Source: Betaproteobacteria bacterium (GTDB lineage: Bacteria; Pseudomonadota; Gammaproteobacteria; Burkholderiales; SG8-39). From it: DNA of 36,115 bases. A program made the translations under genes and the position numbers. The stretch covers positions 1-36,115 of the forward strand of contig CANKMT010000059.1 of assembly GCA_947482825.1 (NCBI GenBank). The letters are read 5' to 3'. Below, piece after piece: positions 24,367 to 33,316 of the stretch; the stretch's first letter is position 1, and each line of letters opens with the position of its first letter. A model generated the notes under the pieces. It did no database searches and was not told the DNA's origin. It saw only the letters and a list, made by a program, of their open reading frames with translations.

Positions 24367-25140
24367 GAGGATCGTCACGCCTCCGTCAGCGACGATGCAC
24401 TGGCCTGTGATGAATGCCGCCGCCTGCGACGCGAGAAACACGGCGATGCCACCGATATCGCGGGGCTCGCCGATGCGACGCAACGGAGTGGCCTCCTCGC
24501 GCGCCCGGCGCCGTTCGTCGTCTTCCCAAAGGGCCTTGGCGAAGTCGGTCTTGATCAGGCCGGGCGCGATCGCATTGACGCGCACGTTTTTAGGCCCCCA
24601 CTCGGCCGCCAGGTTCTTGACCAGCATGTGGTCGGCGGCCTTCGATATGCCGTAGGCGCCGATGATCGTGTTCGCTTTAAGTCCTGCGATCGATCCAACC
24701 ATGATCACGCTGCCGCCGCCACGCTCGGCCATTCCAGGAATCACGAGATTCGCCAGCCAGAGGTTCGACTTCACGTTCGAGCCCATGACCTTGTCGAAGA
24801 CCTCGTCGCTCAGGCCTCCGAGGGGGCCGTAGTAGGGATTGATCGCGGCATTGCAAACCATGATGTCGACCTTTCCCCAGGCCTTGACGGTGGCTGCCAC
24901 GAGAGCGCTCACTTCCTCCTTGCGGCCTACGTTGCAGGGCTGCGCCATCACGGTCAGACCCTCTTTCGCAAGCTCGGCACGGGTCGCCTCGCAGGCGTCC
25001 GCCTTGCGGCTGGAGATCATGACCTTGGCGCCGGCGCGGCCGAGTTCTTCGGCGATCGACTTGCCGATGCCCTTGGTCGAGCCGGTCACAATGGCCACTT
25101 GGCCGGAAAGGTCGAAGAGTGAAGGCAGCGCAGTAGGCAT
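24364..25140 (-). CDS. Short-chain dehydrogenase/reductase (SDR)
   Basis: A 258-residue classical SDR. The cofactor motif TGSTKGIGKSIAEELGRAGAKV is at about residues 18-39, the NAAI motif near 93, the catalytic Ser in VGSIAGL and the YGISK catalytic Tyr-Lys near 160. It ends GQCIVADGGVTIL, the usual family C-terminus. The Arg-containing SSRKAD after strand two suggests NADP(H). I start it at ATG 25140 (MPTALPSLFDLSGQVAIVTG) because the longer frame to 25287 adds an unlike basic stretch that runs through the regulatory region. It is divergent from the IclR gene at 25511 and probably under its control; the likely role is a hydroxyacyl-CoA or alcohol oxidation. Confidence 0.92.
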   Translation of the reverse strand: MPTALPSLFDLSGQVAIVTGSTKGIGKSIAEELGRAGAKVMISSRKADACEATRAELAKEGLTVMAQPCNVGRKEEVSALVAATVKAWGKVDIMVCNAAINPYYGPLGGLSDEVFDKVMGSNVKSNLWLANLVIPGMAERGGGSVIMVGSIAGLKANTIIGAYGISKAADHMLVKNLAAEWGPKNVRVNAIAPGLIKTDFAKALWEDDERRRAREEATPLRRIGEPRDIGGIAVFLASQAAAFITGQCIVADGGVTIL

Positions 25141-25257
25141 GGCGAACCCTTTGGGTGTGACAGTTGGCGAGGGTCCTAAGGGTAGCCAATAACAAACGAA
25201 CTTGCCGCGAACGAAAAGCCTGGCCGGGCTGCCCCTAGCCAATGAGCGTTTCGCGTT

Positions 25258-25304
25258 ATGCAAGATCTGCATGGTGTTTACACCCATGATTTCGATCTGC
25301 GAAA
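25258..25304. repeat. Cluster of three consecutive palindromes
   Basis: Three inverted repeats follow one another: ATGCA-AGATC-TGCAT (25258-25272), GGTGT-TT-ACACC (25273-25284) and TTTCG-ATCTG-CGAAA (25290-25304). All arms are perfect. Spacing and position upstream of a promoter-like sequence suggest binding sites for one or more dimeric regulators, the third having the GCGAAAC heptamer. Confidence 0.55.
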
Positions 25305-25319
25305 CATGATACGACTAAG

Positions 25320-25348
25320 TTGACAGAGGGGGGCCCCTGCCGAACAAT
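25320..25348 (+). promoter_or_regulatory. Candidate sigma-70 promoter of the IclR/enoyl-CoA hydratase operon
   Basis: A perfect TTGACA at 25320-25325 is followed after 17 bp by AACAAT at 25343-25348 (four of six matches to TATAAT). Transcription would begin near 25355, exactly at one GCGAAAC copy, with another copy 15 bp upstream of the -35. This arrangement suits autoregulation by the IclR protein. The assigned start is a prediction from sequence alone. Confidence 0.5.
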
Positions 25349-25510
25349 CGCTCTGCGAAACAAGTTCAGCTGCCTGCAGTTTCGCTTGCGCGCTTCGATC
25401 GCGCGATTCCCAGGAGTCCCTCATGCCCGGCACCAGAATCGGGCGGCTGGAATTTCCCCGGTTTCACCGGTAGAGACCACAGGGCAGCAACTAACCAAGG
25501 AGATCACAAG

Positions 25511-26344
25511 ATGGGCGCACCCGAGTCCAACGTACCCCTTTCTGCACCGGCCGCTTTGCCCGCGTACAGCTACGAGCATGAAGGCGACCGCCAGTTCGCC
25601 ACCACCCTCGCGCGAGGATTGGAGGTCTTGCGTTGCTTCACGCCGCTCGAGCCGATGCTCGGCAACAAGGAGATTTCCGTGCGGACCGGCTTGCCGAAGC
25701 CGACGGTGTCGCGGCTGACTTACACGCTGACCAAGCTGGGGTACCTGCGCCACAACATGCGCCTTGGCAAATACCAGCTTGGATCCGCCGTCCTCTCGAT
25801 CGGTTACCCGCTGCTGGCGAGCATGAGCGCGCGCCAGGTAGCCCGGCCGCACATGAAGGACCTGGCCGACCATGCGAATGCATCTGTATCGATGGGCATC
25901 CGCGACCGCCTCAACGTCGTGTTCGTCGAGAGCTGCCGTTCGGCAAGCGGGACGCCTTCGCTGCCGGACATTGGCACTTCGGTCCCGATCGCCCAGGCTT
26001 CGGTGGGTCGCGCCTTCCTTGCGGCCTGCACCCCCGCGGAGCGAGAGGCGGTGCTCAACCAGATGAAGGTGAAGGAACCCGAGATGCACCGCAAATACCG
26101 GGCGCAGATCGACAAGAGCCTGCAGGAGATCCGCGAGCGCGGTTTCTGTGTTTCTTATGGCGACTTGCGCCGTGAGATCCATGCGGTCGGCGTGCCGATG
26201 CGCCGCACGGTCGATGGCGAGATCGTGGCATTCAACTGCAGCATCCCGGCCTTCATGCTCAAGAAAGGCCAGATCGAGGACGACATCGGGCCGCGCCTCG
26301 TGCAAATGGTCAGGAATATCGAGGCTGCGCTGGGCATGCACTGA
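25511..26344 (+). CDS. IclR-family transcriptional regulator
   Basis: A 277-residue regulator. The winged helix-turn-helix spans about residues 30-90 (LARGLEVLRCFTPLEPMLGNKEISVRTGLPKPTVSRLTYTL), followed by a linker helix and the effector domain with VFVESCRSASGTPSLPDIGTSVPIAQASVGRAFLA and the closing RDRLNV and FCVSYGDLRREIHAVGVPM blocks. ATG 25511 has an AAGGAG site. Its TGA overlaps the next ATG (TGATG), so it is co-translated with an enoyl-CoA hydratase. It is divergent from the SDR gene and probably controls both directions. Confidence 0.93.
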   Translation: MGAPESNVPLSAPAALPAYSYEHEGDRQFATTLARGLEVLRCFTPLEPMLGNKEISVRTGLPKPTVSRLTYTLTKLGYLRHNMRLGKYQLGSAVLSIGYPLLASMSARQVARPHMKDLADHANASVSMGIRDRLNVVFVESCRSASGTPSLPDIGTSVPIAQASVGRAFLAACTPAEREAVLNQMKVKEPEMHRKYRAQIDKSLQEIRERGFCVSYGDLRREIHAVGVPMRRTVDGEIVAFNCSIPAFMLKKGQIEDDIGPRLVQMVRNIEAALGMH

Positions 26345-27144
26345 TGGCTGCGGAGGCCGGGAACTTCGGGGTCGATGCCACGCGGCACGGAAGGGTCCTT
26401 CAGCTTTCCATCCGCAATCCGGCGCAGCGTAACGCGATCAAGCCGGAGATCTCGGCCGAACTGGCGCGCCAGCTCAGGCTCGCTTCGTTCGACCAAGCCA
26501 TAGGGGCGATCGTGCTGCGCGGGGAAGGGGAGCATTTCTGCGCCGGCGGCGACCTGTTGACTCTCGGCGAAAGCCGGCGCACCAATCCGCCACAGCACCA
26601 TTTCGATCGCGTCGCAAAACTGAACGAGCTCGTGCGCTGCATGCGCGACTGTGCGAAACCTATCGTTGCCGCGGTCGAAGGCCACGCGGCCGGGGCCGGT
26701 TTCTCCGTGGCGCTCGGTTGCGACCTCATCGTTGCAGCCGAGGACGCGCAGTTCACGATGGCCTATGTGAAGATCGGCCTCAATCCCGACGGCGACGGGT
26801 CGTATTTCCTCGCCCGCGCGCTCCCCCTTCAACTGGCCAACGAGCTGATGATGACCGGTACGCCGGTTTCCGCGGTGCGGCTCCATACCGCCGGTCTGGT
26901 CAATCGATGCGTGGCTGCAGGGACTGCTACAGCGGAGGCGATGCAATTCGCCGCCGAGCTCGCGAACGGCGCAACGCGCGCCATCGGCCGCATCAAGCGT
27001 CTGGGCAACGAGGCGCAGAGCAACGACTACAGCCAGCACCTCGAGCTCGAGCGCTCCCTGTTCGTGGAGGCCTTGCACGGCGAAGAGGCGGCCGAGGGAA
27101 TCGGTGCGTTCCTGGAAAAGCGTAAGCCACGCTTCCACGGCTGA
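26344..27144 (+). CDS. Enoyl-CoA hydratase/isomerase, PaaG-like crotonase
   Basis: A 266-residue crotonase-fold enzyme. The oxyanion-hole segments are EHFCAGGDLLTLGE near residue 60 and EGHAAGAGFSVALGCDLIVAAEDAQF near 112-137. At the classical hydratase Glu144 place there is a Tyr, while the following GLNPDGDGSYFLAR carries the Asp typical of PaaG-type isomerases. The Glu of the next helix (ANELMMTG) is kept. An enoyl-CoA isomerase, or a hydratase of unusual mechanism, is therefore as likely as a standard hydratase. Its ATG overlaps the IclR stop, and an acyl-CoA dehydrogenase follows after 112 bp. Confidence 0.9.
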   Translation: MAAEAGNFGVDATRHGRVLQLSIRNPAQRNAIKPEISAELARQLRLASFDQAIGAIVLRGEGEHFCAGGDLLTLGESRRTNPPQHHFDRVAKLNELVRCMRDCAKPIVAAVEGHAAGAGFSVALGCDLIVAAEDAQFTMAYVKIGLNPDGDGSYFLARALPLQLANELMMTGTPVSAVRLHTAGLVNRCVAAGTATAEAMQFAAELANGATRAIGRIKRLGNEAQSNDYSQHLELERSLFVEALHGEEAAEGIGAFLEKRKPRFHG

Positions 27145-27192
27145 GACGGTGACCCTCTTCGGAAGCATGGCCTGGACGCGCCGCTGATGCGA

Positions 27193-27209
27193 ATGCGGTC
27201 TGGCCGCAT
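27193..27209. repeat. 17-bp inverted repeat in the hydratase-dehydrogenase gap
   Basis: ATGCGG-TCTGG-CCGCAT has perfect 6-bp arms, 48 bp before the dehydrogenase start. It could be an operator or an RNA hairpin separating the two genes; there is no T-run. Confidence 0.4.
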
Positions 27210-27256
27210 CTCTAGCGTGAATTGCGCACCCGCGGCCAACACCTGAAAAGCCAGCC

Positions 27257-28417
27257 ATGATCCGAGACCCGAAGCACGTGGCGAGACTGCTCGATTCGAC
27301 GCGCAACTTCGTGCGCGACGTGGCAATCCCGAACGAGGAGCGCGTCGAGCGCGAAAATGCGATCCCTGAAGAGATCGTGGCGCAGATGCGCAAGCTCGGA
27401 TTCTTTGGCTGGAGCATTCCCGAGGAGTACGGTGGCGCGGGACTCACCACCGAGGAACTGTGCCTGGCGAACATGGAAATTTCGCAGTGCGCAGTTGCGT
27501 ACCGTGCGCGTGCCGGCACCAACACCGGGATCGGGGCCGAAGCGATCATCCAGGACGGCACCGAAGAGCAAAAGCGCAAATACCTGCCGCGCCTCGCCAC
27601 GGGCGAAATCACCGGCTGCCTTGCGGTCACCGAACCCGAAGCCGGTTCCGACCTTCTTGGTGGCCTTGCAACTACGGCAGTCGAGGACGGCGACCACTAC
27701 GTGCTGAACGGGACCAAGCGCTACATCACGAACGCTCCGCTCGCCGATATCTTCACCGTCCTCACCCGCAGCGACCCTGCGAACAAAGGGGGCTCCGGCA
27801 CCACTTCTTTCTTGGTCGAGCGCGCCACCCCGGGACTATCGACGGGGCCGGAGCACAAGAAGATGGGTCAGGAAGGTTCACCGGTTTCGGAGGTGTACTT
27901 CAAGGATTGCAGGGTGCCGAAATCGGCTGTTCTGGGCGGGGTGCCCGGACAAGGATTTCGCGCGGTGATGAAATCGCTCAACAAGCAACGCATCAACTTG
28001 GCCTCCCTCTGTACGGGACCGGCGATTCGCCTGCTCGACGAAGCGCTGCGCCATGCGACGACACGCAAACAGTCCGGCAAGGCGATCGGTGAGTTCCAGC
28101 TGGTGCAGGCGATGCTCGCCGATTGCAAAGTCGAGATTTCCGCGGCGCGTGCCCTGATCCTCGAGACGGCCCGCAAACGCGACCTGGGCGAAGACGTCAC
28201 GATGGAAGTGTCGATGTGCAAGTACTACGCTTCCGAAATGGCCGGCCGCGTGGCCGATCGCGTAGTGCAGATCTTCGGGGGCGCCGGCTATTGCGAGGAT
28301 ATCGGTGGATCAGTCCCGCGCTTTTACCGGGATGTGCGGCTGTTCCGCTTGTATGAAGGCACCAGCCAGATCCACCAACTAAACATCGCGCGCCACTTGT
28401 TGCGCGGCGAGCGTTAA
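27257..28417 (+). CDS. Acyl-CoA dehydrogenase
   Basis: A 386-residue flavoenzyme that introduces the alpha-beta double bond into acyl-CoA. The N-terminal domain is followed by LAVTEPEAGSDLLGGLATTA and LNGTKRYITNAPLAD (FAD and substrate loop), ALRHATTRKQSGKAIGEFQLVQAMLADC, and VVQIFGGAGYCEDIGGSVPRFYRDVRLFRLYEGTSQIHQLNIARHLL, which contains the catalytic Glu in YEGT. Unlike the three other dehydrogenases in this window it has the full canonical base motif. It lies downstream of the crotonase in the same direction and upstream of a Bug remnant and CoA-transferases, consistent with a degradative operon. Confidence 0.94.
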   Translation: MIRDPKHVARLLDSTRNFVRDVAIPNEERVERENAIPEEIVAQMRKLGFFGWSIPEEYGGAGLTTEELCLANMEISQCAVAYRARAGTNTGIGAEAIIQDGTEEQKRKYLPRLATGEITGCLAVTEPEAGSDLLGGLATTAVEDGDHYVLNGTKRYITNAPLADIFTVLTRSDPANKGGSGTTSFLVERATPGLSTGPEHKKMGQEGSPVSEVYFKDCRVPKSAVLGGVPGQGFRAVMKSLNKQRINLASLCTGPAIRLLDEALRHATTRKQSGKAIGEFQLVQAMLADCKVEISAARALILETARKRDLGEDVTMEVSMCKYYASEMAGRVADRVVQIFGGAGYCEDIGGSVPRFYRDVRLFRLYEGTSQIHQLNIARHLLRGER

Positions 28418-28437
28418 AAATTTTCCGGAGGGGAAAC

Positions 28438-28887
28438 ATGAACGCATTGCGCGGGATTTTCGCAGCTCTTCTGGCTCTTGCTGCGGCCACAGTCGCGGCG
28501 CAATCGTGGCCAGCGAAGCCGGTCCGGATCGTCGCGCCCTATGCGGCCGGGGGCAGCAACGACATCGCAGCACGCATCCTCGCCGAGCGCCTTTCGCAGC
28601 GGCTGGGGCAGCAGACGCTCGTCGCGAAGAGCGCGCCCGATGGCTACACGCTGTTTTTCTGCGCGGCCCCCCATTCAACCAATCCAGGCCTCTACCCGAA
28701 GCTCCCCTATGACACGGTCAGGGATTTTGCCCCTGTAGCGCACGCCGTCAGCGTCCCCATCTTCTTGCTGGCAAGCCTCGGGATGACACCCGTGGGCGGC
28801 ACGCCGGAGCAGTTCGGTACGTTCATCCGCGCGGACATCGACAAGTGGACCAAGCTGATCCACGAGCGCGGCATCAAGCCGGACTGA
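28438..28887 (+). pseudogene. Bug/TctC solute-binding gene reduced by two in-frame internal deletions
   Basis: The 149-residue frame starts with a normal Bug signal peptide and SWPAKPVRIVAPYAAGGSNDIAARILAERL, then jumps from GQQTLVA straight to APDGYTLFF, missing the ENRPGAGG block. LPYDTVRDFAPVAHAVSVPIFLL is followed directly by the family's end, GMTPVGGTPEQFGTFIRADIDKW. About half of the usual 320 residues are gone, including both domains' ligand-contact cores, yet the frame is preserved. A strong GGAGGGG site remains. It can hardly bind ligand in the normal way. It could be a real remnant or an assembly artefact. Confidence 0.8.
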
Positions 28888-28890
28888 ACC

Positions 28891-30084
28891 ATGAGCGGAC
28901 CCCTGACCGGATTGCGCGTCCTCGACATCGCAACGATCGTTGCGGCACCGATGGCCGCCGCATTGCTTGCGGACTACGGAGCAGAAGTGCTCAAGGTGGA
29001 GCTGCCTTCGGGCGATGGTGCGCGCGGATTTCCGCCCTTCAAGGAGGGCAAGTCACTTTGGTGGAAAGTTACCAACCGCAACAAGAAGTTCGTGAGCCTC
29101 GACCTGAGAAAACCTGAAGGAATTGAGATCCTCAAGAAACTGCTGCCGAAGTTCGACGTCCTGGTGGAAAACTTCCGGCCCGGCACGCTCGACCGGTGGG
29201 GCCTGTCGAAGGAGGTGCTCTGGTCGATCCAGCCGCGCCTCGTGATCCTGCGCGCCACCGGTTTCGGGCAGGACGGCCCTTATCGAGATCGGCCTGGATT
29301 TGCACGGATATTCGAGGCGATGGGCGGACTCACTTACATCACCGGTGAACCCGACGGCCAGCCGATGCACGCCGGATACCCGATTGGTGACGCGATCGGC
29401 GGCGTTTTCGGGGCCCTCGGCATCGTAAGTGCCTTGTGGAAGCGGGCGATGGACCCCGACGCGCCCGGCGAGGAGATAGACCTCTCGATGACCGAGGCGA
29501 CGCTGCGCCTTCTCGAGTTCCTCGCCATCGAACACGATCAACTGGGCTCCGTGCGCGAGCGCTCCGGCAATGCCAACCAATACTCGGCACCGGCCTCGGT
29601 CTACCGCACCAAGGACAACCGGTGGGTGTCGCTGGCTGGGTCGACGAATGTGCTCTACGCCAATAATTGCCGCGCCATCGGCCGCGCGGACCTAATCGAC
29701 GATCCGCGATTCGCCAGCAACGGCATGCGGGTCCAACACATGGACGAACTCAACGCCATCTTCGCGGCCTGGTGCGCGGGGCAGACGATTGAAACCATCC
29801 TGGCGGCGTTCCAGGCGTCGCAAGGCACGATTGCGCCGATCTACTCGATCGACCAGGTCTTTGCCGACCCCCAGATGCAGGCGCGCGACGCGATCACCAC
29901 GGTCCCGGACAAGGATTTTGGCGCCGTGCGCATGCAGAACGTGGTGCCGCGCTTCGTGAATGATCCGGGGCGCGTACGCAGCACGGGCGGCGCGATCGGG
30001 CAGGACAATGCGGAAATCTACGGCGAATGGCTCGGCCTGGGCAGCGAGGACCGGGAGCGACTCAAACAGGCGGGAGTGATCTGA
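28891..30084 (+). CDS. CaiB/BaiF-family CoA-transferase
   Basis: A 397-residue type III CoA-transferase. Family blocks are [102 protein letters not shown] and EEIDLSMTEATLRLLEF. It starts three bases after the Bug remnant. The sequence is strikingly similar to the gene at 31298-32518, which shares most blocks ([29 protein letters not shown]), so the two are paralogues. The acid it activates cannot be told. Confidence 0.93.
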   Translation: MSGPLTGLRVLDIATIVAAPMAAALLADYGAEVLKVELPSGDGARGFPPFKEGKSLWWKVTNRNKKFVSLDLRKPEGIEILKKLLPKFDVLVENFRPGTLDRWGLSKEVLWSIQPRLVILRATGFGQDGPYRDRPGFARIFEAMGGLTYITGEPDGQPMHAGYPIGDAIGGVFGALGIVSALWKRAMDPDAPGEEIDLSMTEATLRLLEFLAIEHDQLGSVRERSGNANQYSAPASVYRTKDNRWVSLAGSTNVLYANNCRAIGRADLIDDPRFASNGMRVQHMDELNAIFAAWCAGQTIETILAAFQASQGTIAPIYSIDQVFADPQMQARDAITTVPDKDFGAVRMQNVVPRFVNDPGRVRSTGGAIGQDNAEIYGEWLGLGSEDRERLKQAGVI

Positions 30085-30152
30085 TAGCGCAAAATGAGCG
30101 CATCTGATCAAGAAGCAGCACACTACACCTGACTGAAGACTGGGATGAATCC

Positions 30153-31301
30153 ATGGGGCCTCTAGCCGGTATCAAGATAGTCGAATTCGAAGCCATCGGC
30201 CCAGGGCCGTTCTGCGGCATGATGCTCGCCGACATGGGCGCGGATGTGCTGGTCATCGATCGCCCCGGCGCCACCGATCTGGGCCTTGGGCGCGAGCGAC
30301 GCCACGACACGATGATGCGCGGCCGCCGTTCGGTCACGCTCGACATGAAATCGAAGGGAGGCGCCGAAGCGGCGCTCGAACTGATCGGCAAGGCCGACGC
30401 GCTTATCGAAGGATTCCGGCCCGGCGTGATGGAGCGCCTCGGCATCGGCCCGGATGCCGCGCTTGCCAGGAACCCGAAGCTCGTCTATGGCCGCATGACC
30501 GGCTGGGGCCAGGACGGCCCGATGGCCGCTCGCGCCGGCCATGACATCAATTACATAGCGCTGGCCGGTCCGCTCGCCGGCATCGGCAGGGCGGGCGATG
30601 CGCCCGTGCCCCCCCTGAACCTTGTCGGTGATTTCGGCGGTGGCGGCATGCTCCTCGCCTTTGGGATTGCAGCCGCGCTGGTCGAAGCGCAACGCTCGGG
30701 CAAGGGCCAGGTCGTGGACGCGGCGATGTGCGAAGGCGCGTCGCTGCTCTCGACCATGTTCCACGGCATGCTCGCGTCCAGGCGCTGGACTGAGGAACGG
30801 GGCGCGAACTTCCTCGACAGCGGCGCGCCCTGGTATGACACGTACGAGACCAGGGACGGCAAGTACGTCTCGATTGGCTCGATCGAGGGCCGCTTTTATG
30901 CCGACCTGCTGCAAAGGCTGGGCATCGCAGGCGAAGAACTGCCGGCGCAACAGGATCGCAAAGGCTGGCCGACGCTGCGTACACGCTATGCCGCCGTCTT
31001 CAAGACGAAAACCCGCGATGAGTGGTCCGCAGTCTTCGGGGATTCGGATGCCTGCTTTGCCCCGGTCCTCACTTGGAACGAGGCCTACACGCACCCGCAC
31101 AACGTCGCCCGAAAGAGCTTTGTCGAAGTCGGCGGCGTAAAGCAGCCCGCGCCGGCGCCGCGCTTTTCGCGCACGCCCGGCGAAGTTTTGCGCAAACCTC
31201 CGGAGCGAGGCGAAGGCGGCGCGGCTGCGTTGGCCGACTGGGGCTTTGCGCCGGAAGGGGTCGTAAGGCTCAAGTCGTTGGGACTGGACTTCAATCAATG
31301 A
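30153..31301 (+). CDS. Alpha-methylacyl-CoA racemase-like CoA-transferase family protein
   Basis: A 382-residue protein of the type III CoA-transferase fold. Unlike its neighbours it has the racemase-type [15 protein letters not shown] near residue 129, with the catalytic His before DINY, and [16 protein letters not shown] near 157, with the Asp. AMACR enzymes epimerise 2-methylacyl-CoA so that branched chains can enter beta-oxidation. The N-terminus [32 protein letters not shown] fits this. The next gene's ATG overlaps its stop (ATGA). It implies that the pathway handles an alpha-methyl-branched acyl-CoA, such as one derived from a terpenoid or steroid side chain; this is inference. Confidence 0.88.
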   Translation: MGPLAGIKIVEFEAIGPGPFCGMMLADMGADVLVIDRPGATDLGLGRERRHDTMMRGRRSVTLDMKSKGGAEAALELIGKADALIEGFRPGVMERLGIGPDAALARNPKLVYGRMTGWGQDGPMAARAGHDINYIALAGPLAGIGRAGDAPVPPLNLVGDFGGGGMLLAFGIAAALVEAQRSGKGQVVDAAMCEGASLLSTMFHGMLASRRWTEERGANFLDSGAPWYDTYETRDGKYVSIGSIEGRFYADLLQRLGIAGEELPAQQDRKGWPTLRTRYAAVFKTKTRDEWSAVFGDSDACFAPVLTWNEAYTHPHNVARKSFVEVGGVKQPAPAPRFSRTPGEVLRKPPERGEGGAAALADWGFAPEGVVRLKSLGLDFNQ

Positions 31302-32518
31302 ACGGCGGCATCACCCCGCCGGCAGCCGGTCCGCTGGCCGGCCTCCGGGTTCTCGATATCTCGAACGTAATCGCCGGGCCGTTTGCCGCCGGCATGCTCG
31401 GCGATTTCGGCGCGGAGGTATTGAAAATCGAATTGCCGGGCGCGGGCGACCCGTGCCGTGCCATTCCGCCACATAAGGACGGCAAGCCGCTGATCTGGAA
31501 GGTCACCAACCGAAACAAGAAGGCGATCACCCTCGACCTGCGCAAGGCCGAAGGCTGTGCGCTCTTCAAGCGCCTCGTGCCGCTTTTCGACGTACTGATC
31601 GAGAACTATCGGCCGGGAACCCTCGACAAGTGGGGCCTCGACAAGACGACGCTCTGGGCGCTTGCGCCGAAACTGACGATCCTGAGACTGACAGGCTTCG
31701 GGCAAACCGGACCGTACCGGAACTTCCCGGGTTTCGCCCGCCTGTTCGAAGCCTATTCGGGGCTTACCTATATTACCGGCCAGCGCGACGGGCCTCCCCT
31801 GCACCCGGGGTATCCGATCGGCGACCCGATTGCAGGCGTGTTTGGCGCGTTCAGCATCGTGACCGCGCTTTATCACCGACTGCAGCATCCCGATTCGCCG
31901 GGCCAGGAAATCGACCTCTCGGCAACCGAGGCGATGATGCGGCTCCTCGAAGTCCTTCCGATCGAATATGACCAGCTCGGGCAGATCCACGAGCGCATTG
32001 GCAACGACAACGCTTATGTCGCGCCGGCCAATATCTTCCCGACTGCCGACGGGCACTGGGTGACGTTCACGTGCGCGACGCAGAACATCTTCGAGCGCTT
32101 TGCCCAGTTGATCGGGCAACCGGAACTGGTAAAGGACCCGCGCTTTGCGGGGAATGCAGGCCGCGTGCGACACCGCAAGGAAATGGACACCATCGCCGGC
32201 GAATGGGTAGGCGCGCGGCCGCTGGCAGAGGTGCTCGAGAAGCTGAGTTCCGCCGACGTCTCGGCTGCCCCGATCTACAGCAATAAGCAAATGCTGGAGG
32301 ATGCCCATTTCATCGAGCGCGGCGCCGTCACTTCGGTACCCGATGAAGATTTCGGATCGGTGAGGATGCCCGGCGTCGTGCCTCGCTTCTCCGCCACGCC
32401 GGGTTCGATCAAGTCCACCGGCCCTGCGATGGGCGCCCACAATGGCGAGGTTTACGGCACCTGGCTGGGCCTCGATCAGGCCGCGCAGGATCGCCTTCGC
32501 GAACAAGGTGTGATTTAA
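31298..32518 (+). CDS. CaiB/BaiF-family CoA-transferase, paralogue of 28891-30084
   Basis: A 406-residue type III CoA-transferase starting with ATG 31298, which overlaps the racemase stop by four bases; the frame open further upstream is a shadow. Blocks: [101 protein letters not shown] and [16 protein letters not shown]. The two copies flank the racemase-like gene, suggesting a duplication or a heteromeric complex. It is the last gene of the catabolic run before the phosphate transport genes. Confidence 0.93.
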   Translation: MNGGITPPAAGPLAGLRVLDISNVIAGPFAAGMLGDFGAEVLKIELPGAGDPCRAIPPHKDGKPLIWKVTNRNKKAITLDLRKAEGCALFKRLVPLFDVLIENYRPGTLDKWGLDKTTLWALAPKLTILRLTGFGQTGPYRNFPGFARLFEAYSGLTYITGQRDGPPLHPGYPIGDPIAGVFGAFSIVTALYHRLQHPDSPGQEIDLSATEAMMRLLEVLPIEYDQLGQIHERIGNDNAYVAPANIFPTADGHWVTFTCATQNIFERFAQLIGQPELVKDPRFAGNAGRVRHRKEMDTIAGEWVGARPLAEVLEKLSSADVSAAPIYSNKQMLEDAHFIERGAVTSVPDEDFGSVRMPGVVPRFSATPGSIKSTGPAMGAHNGEVYGTWLGLDQAAQDRLREQGVI

Positions 32519-32679
32519 CCGTCAGGACCGCGGATCATGGTGCGGGGCATGTGGCGACATGGCCGCAAGCAGGCGAGGGGTACTTCGCCGCGCGCACACT
32601 GCCTTGCTCGAAGCGTGCGCGTTTAACGGTAACATTGCCTTCTGCCGCCCCCCGGCTCCCTACTAGAGAAGCCAACGCC

Positions 32680-33306
32680 ATGCTCTCCCGCCTGATGCCC
32701 CGCGAGGGCAATTTTTTCGAATTGTTCAACGCGCACGCGGAACAGATCGTGCTTGGCAGCCGTGAGCTCGAGCGAATGATGACCGAGTTCAAGGACCTTG
32801 AGGCGCGAGCGCAGGGCATCGACATCGCCGAGCGTGCCGCCGACAAGATCACGCACGAAACGATCTCGCTGCTGCACAAGACGTTCATCACGCCGCTGGA
32901 CCGCGACCAGATCCACCAGCTGATCACCAACATGGACGACGTGCTTGACCTCATGCAGGACGTGGCCGAGTCGGTGGTGCTTTACGACATCCGCAAGATC
33001 ACTCCGGAGGCCAAGCAGCTGAGCGAGATCTGCCAGATGAGTTGCGAACGCGTCAAGATCGCAGTCGGGTTGCTTTCCAATCTTCGTGATCCCGAGGCTA
33101 TCCTCAAGACTTGCGAGGAGATCGACCGCCTCGAGTCGGATGCCGACCGCGTGATGCGCTCGGCCATGTCCAAGCTTTTCCGGGACGAGTCGGACGTAAA
33201 GCAGTTGATCAAGCTTCGCACCATCTACGACCTGCTCGAGGAAATCACCGATCGCTGCGAGGACGTCGCGAACATCATCGAAGGCATCGTGCTGGAAAAC
33301 TCGTAG
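32680..33306 (+). CDS. DUF47 / PhoU-like phosphate transport regulator
   Basis: A 208-residue all-helical protein beginning LSRLMPREGNFFELFNAHAEQIV, the classic start of the DUF47/YkaA family, and continuing with KITHETISLLHKTFITPLDRDQIHQLITNMDDVLDLM. Members are encoded beside PiT transporters and are thought to regulate phosphate uptake, as PhoU does for Pst. ATG 32680 is chosen because family similarity starts exactly there; the upstream open stretch is not conserved. The next gene, a PiT transporter, begins 10 bp later. Confidence 0.94.
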   Translation: MLSRLMPREGNFFELFNAHAEQIVLGSRELERMMTEFKDLEARAQGIDIAERAADKITHETISLLHKTFITPLDRDQIHQLITNMDDVLDLMQDVAESVVLYDIRKITPEAKQLSEICQMSCERVKIAVGLLSNLRDPEAILKTCEEIDRLESDADRVMRSAMSKLFRDESDVKQLIKLRTIYDLLEEITDRCEDVANIIEGIVLENS

Positions 33307-33316
33307 GCTGCGCAGG

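Larger units (their letters stand above)
25141..25510. promoter_or_regulatory. 370-bp divergent control region between SDR and IclR genes
   Basis: No gene is seen here. The heptamer GCGAAAC occurs four times in 140 bp, twice on each strand (25248-25254 and 25379-25385 as GTTTCGC, 25299-25305 and 25355-25361 as GCGAAAC). The two plus-strand copies are part of an 11-bp direct repeat TCTGCGAAACA (25296-25306, 25352-25362). A strong ribosome site AAGGAG precedes the IclR start at 25511. This is most likely the operator region of that IclR protein. Confidence 0.6.

Noticed and set aside
28438..28887. Independent small secreted protein
   Set aside because: Both ends match Bug receptors closely, so it is a deleted member of that family rather than a new gene type.
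30162..31298. 378-residue minus-strand frame opposite the racemase-like gene
   Set aside because: Mirror of the plus-strand gene, with no recognisable motif; its length reflects GC bias.
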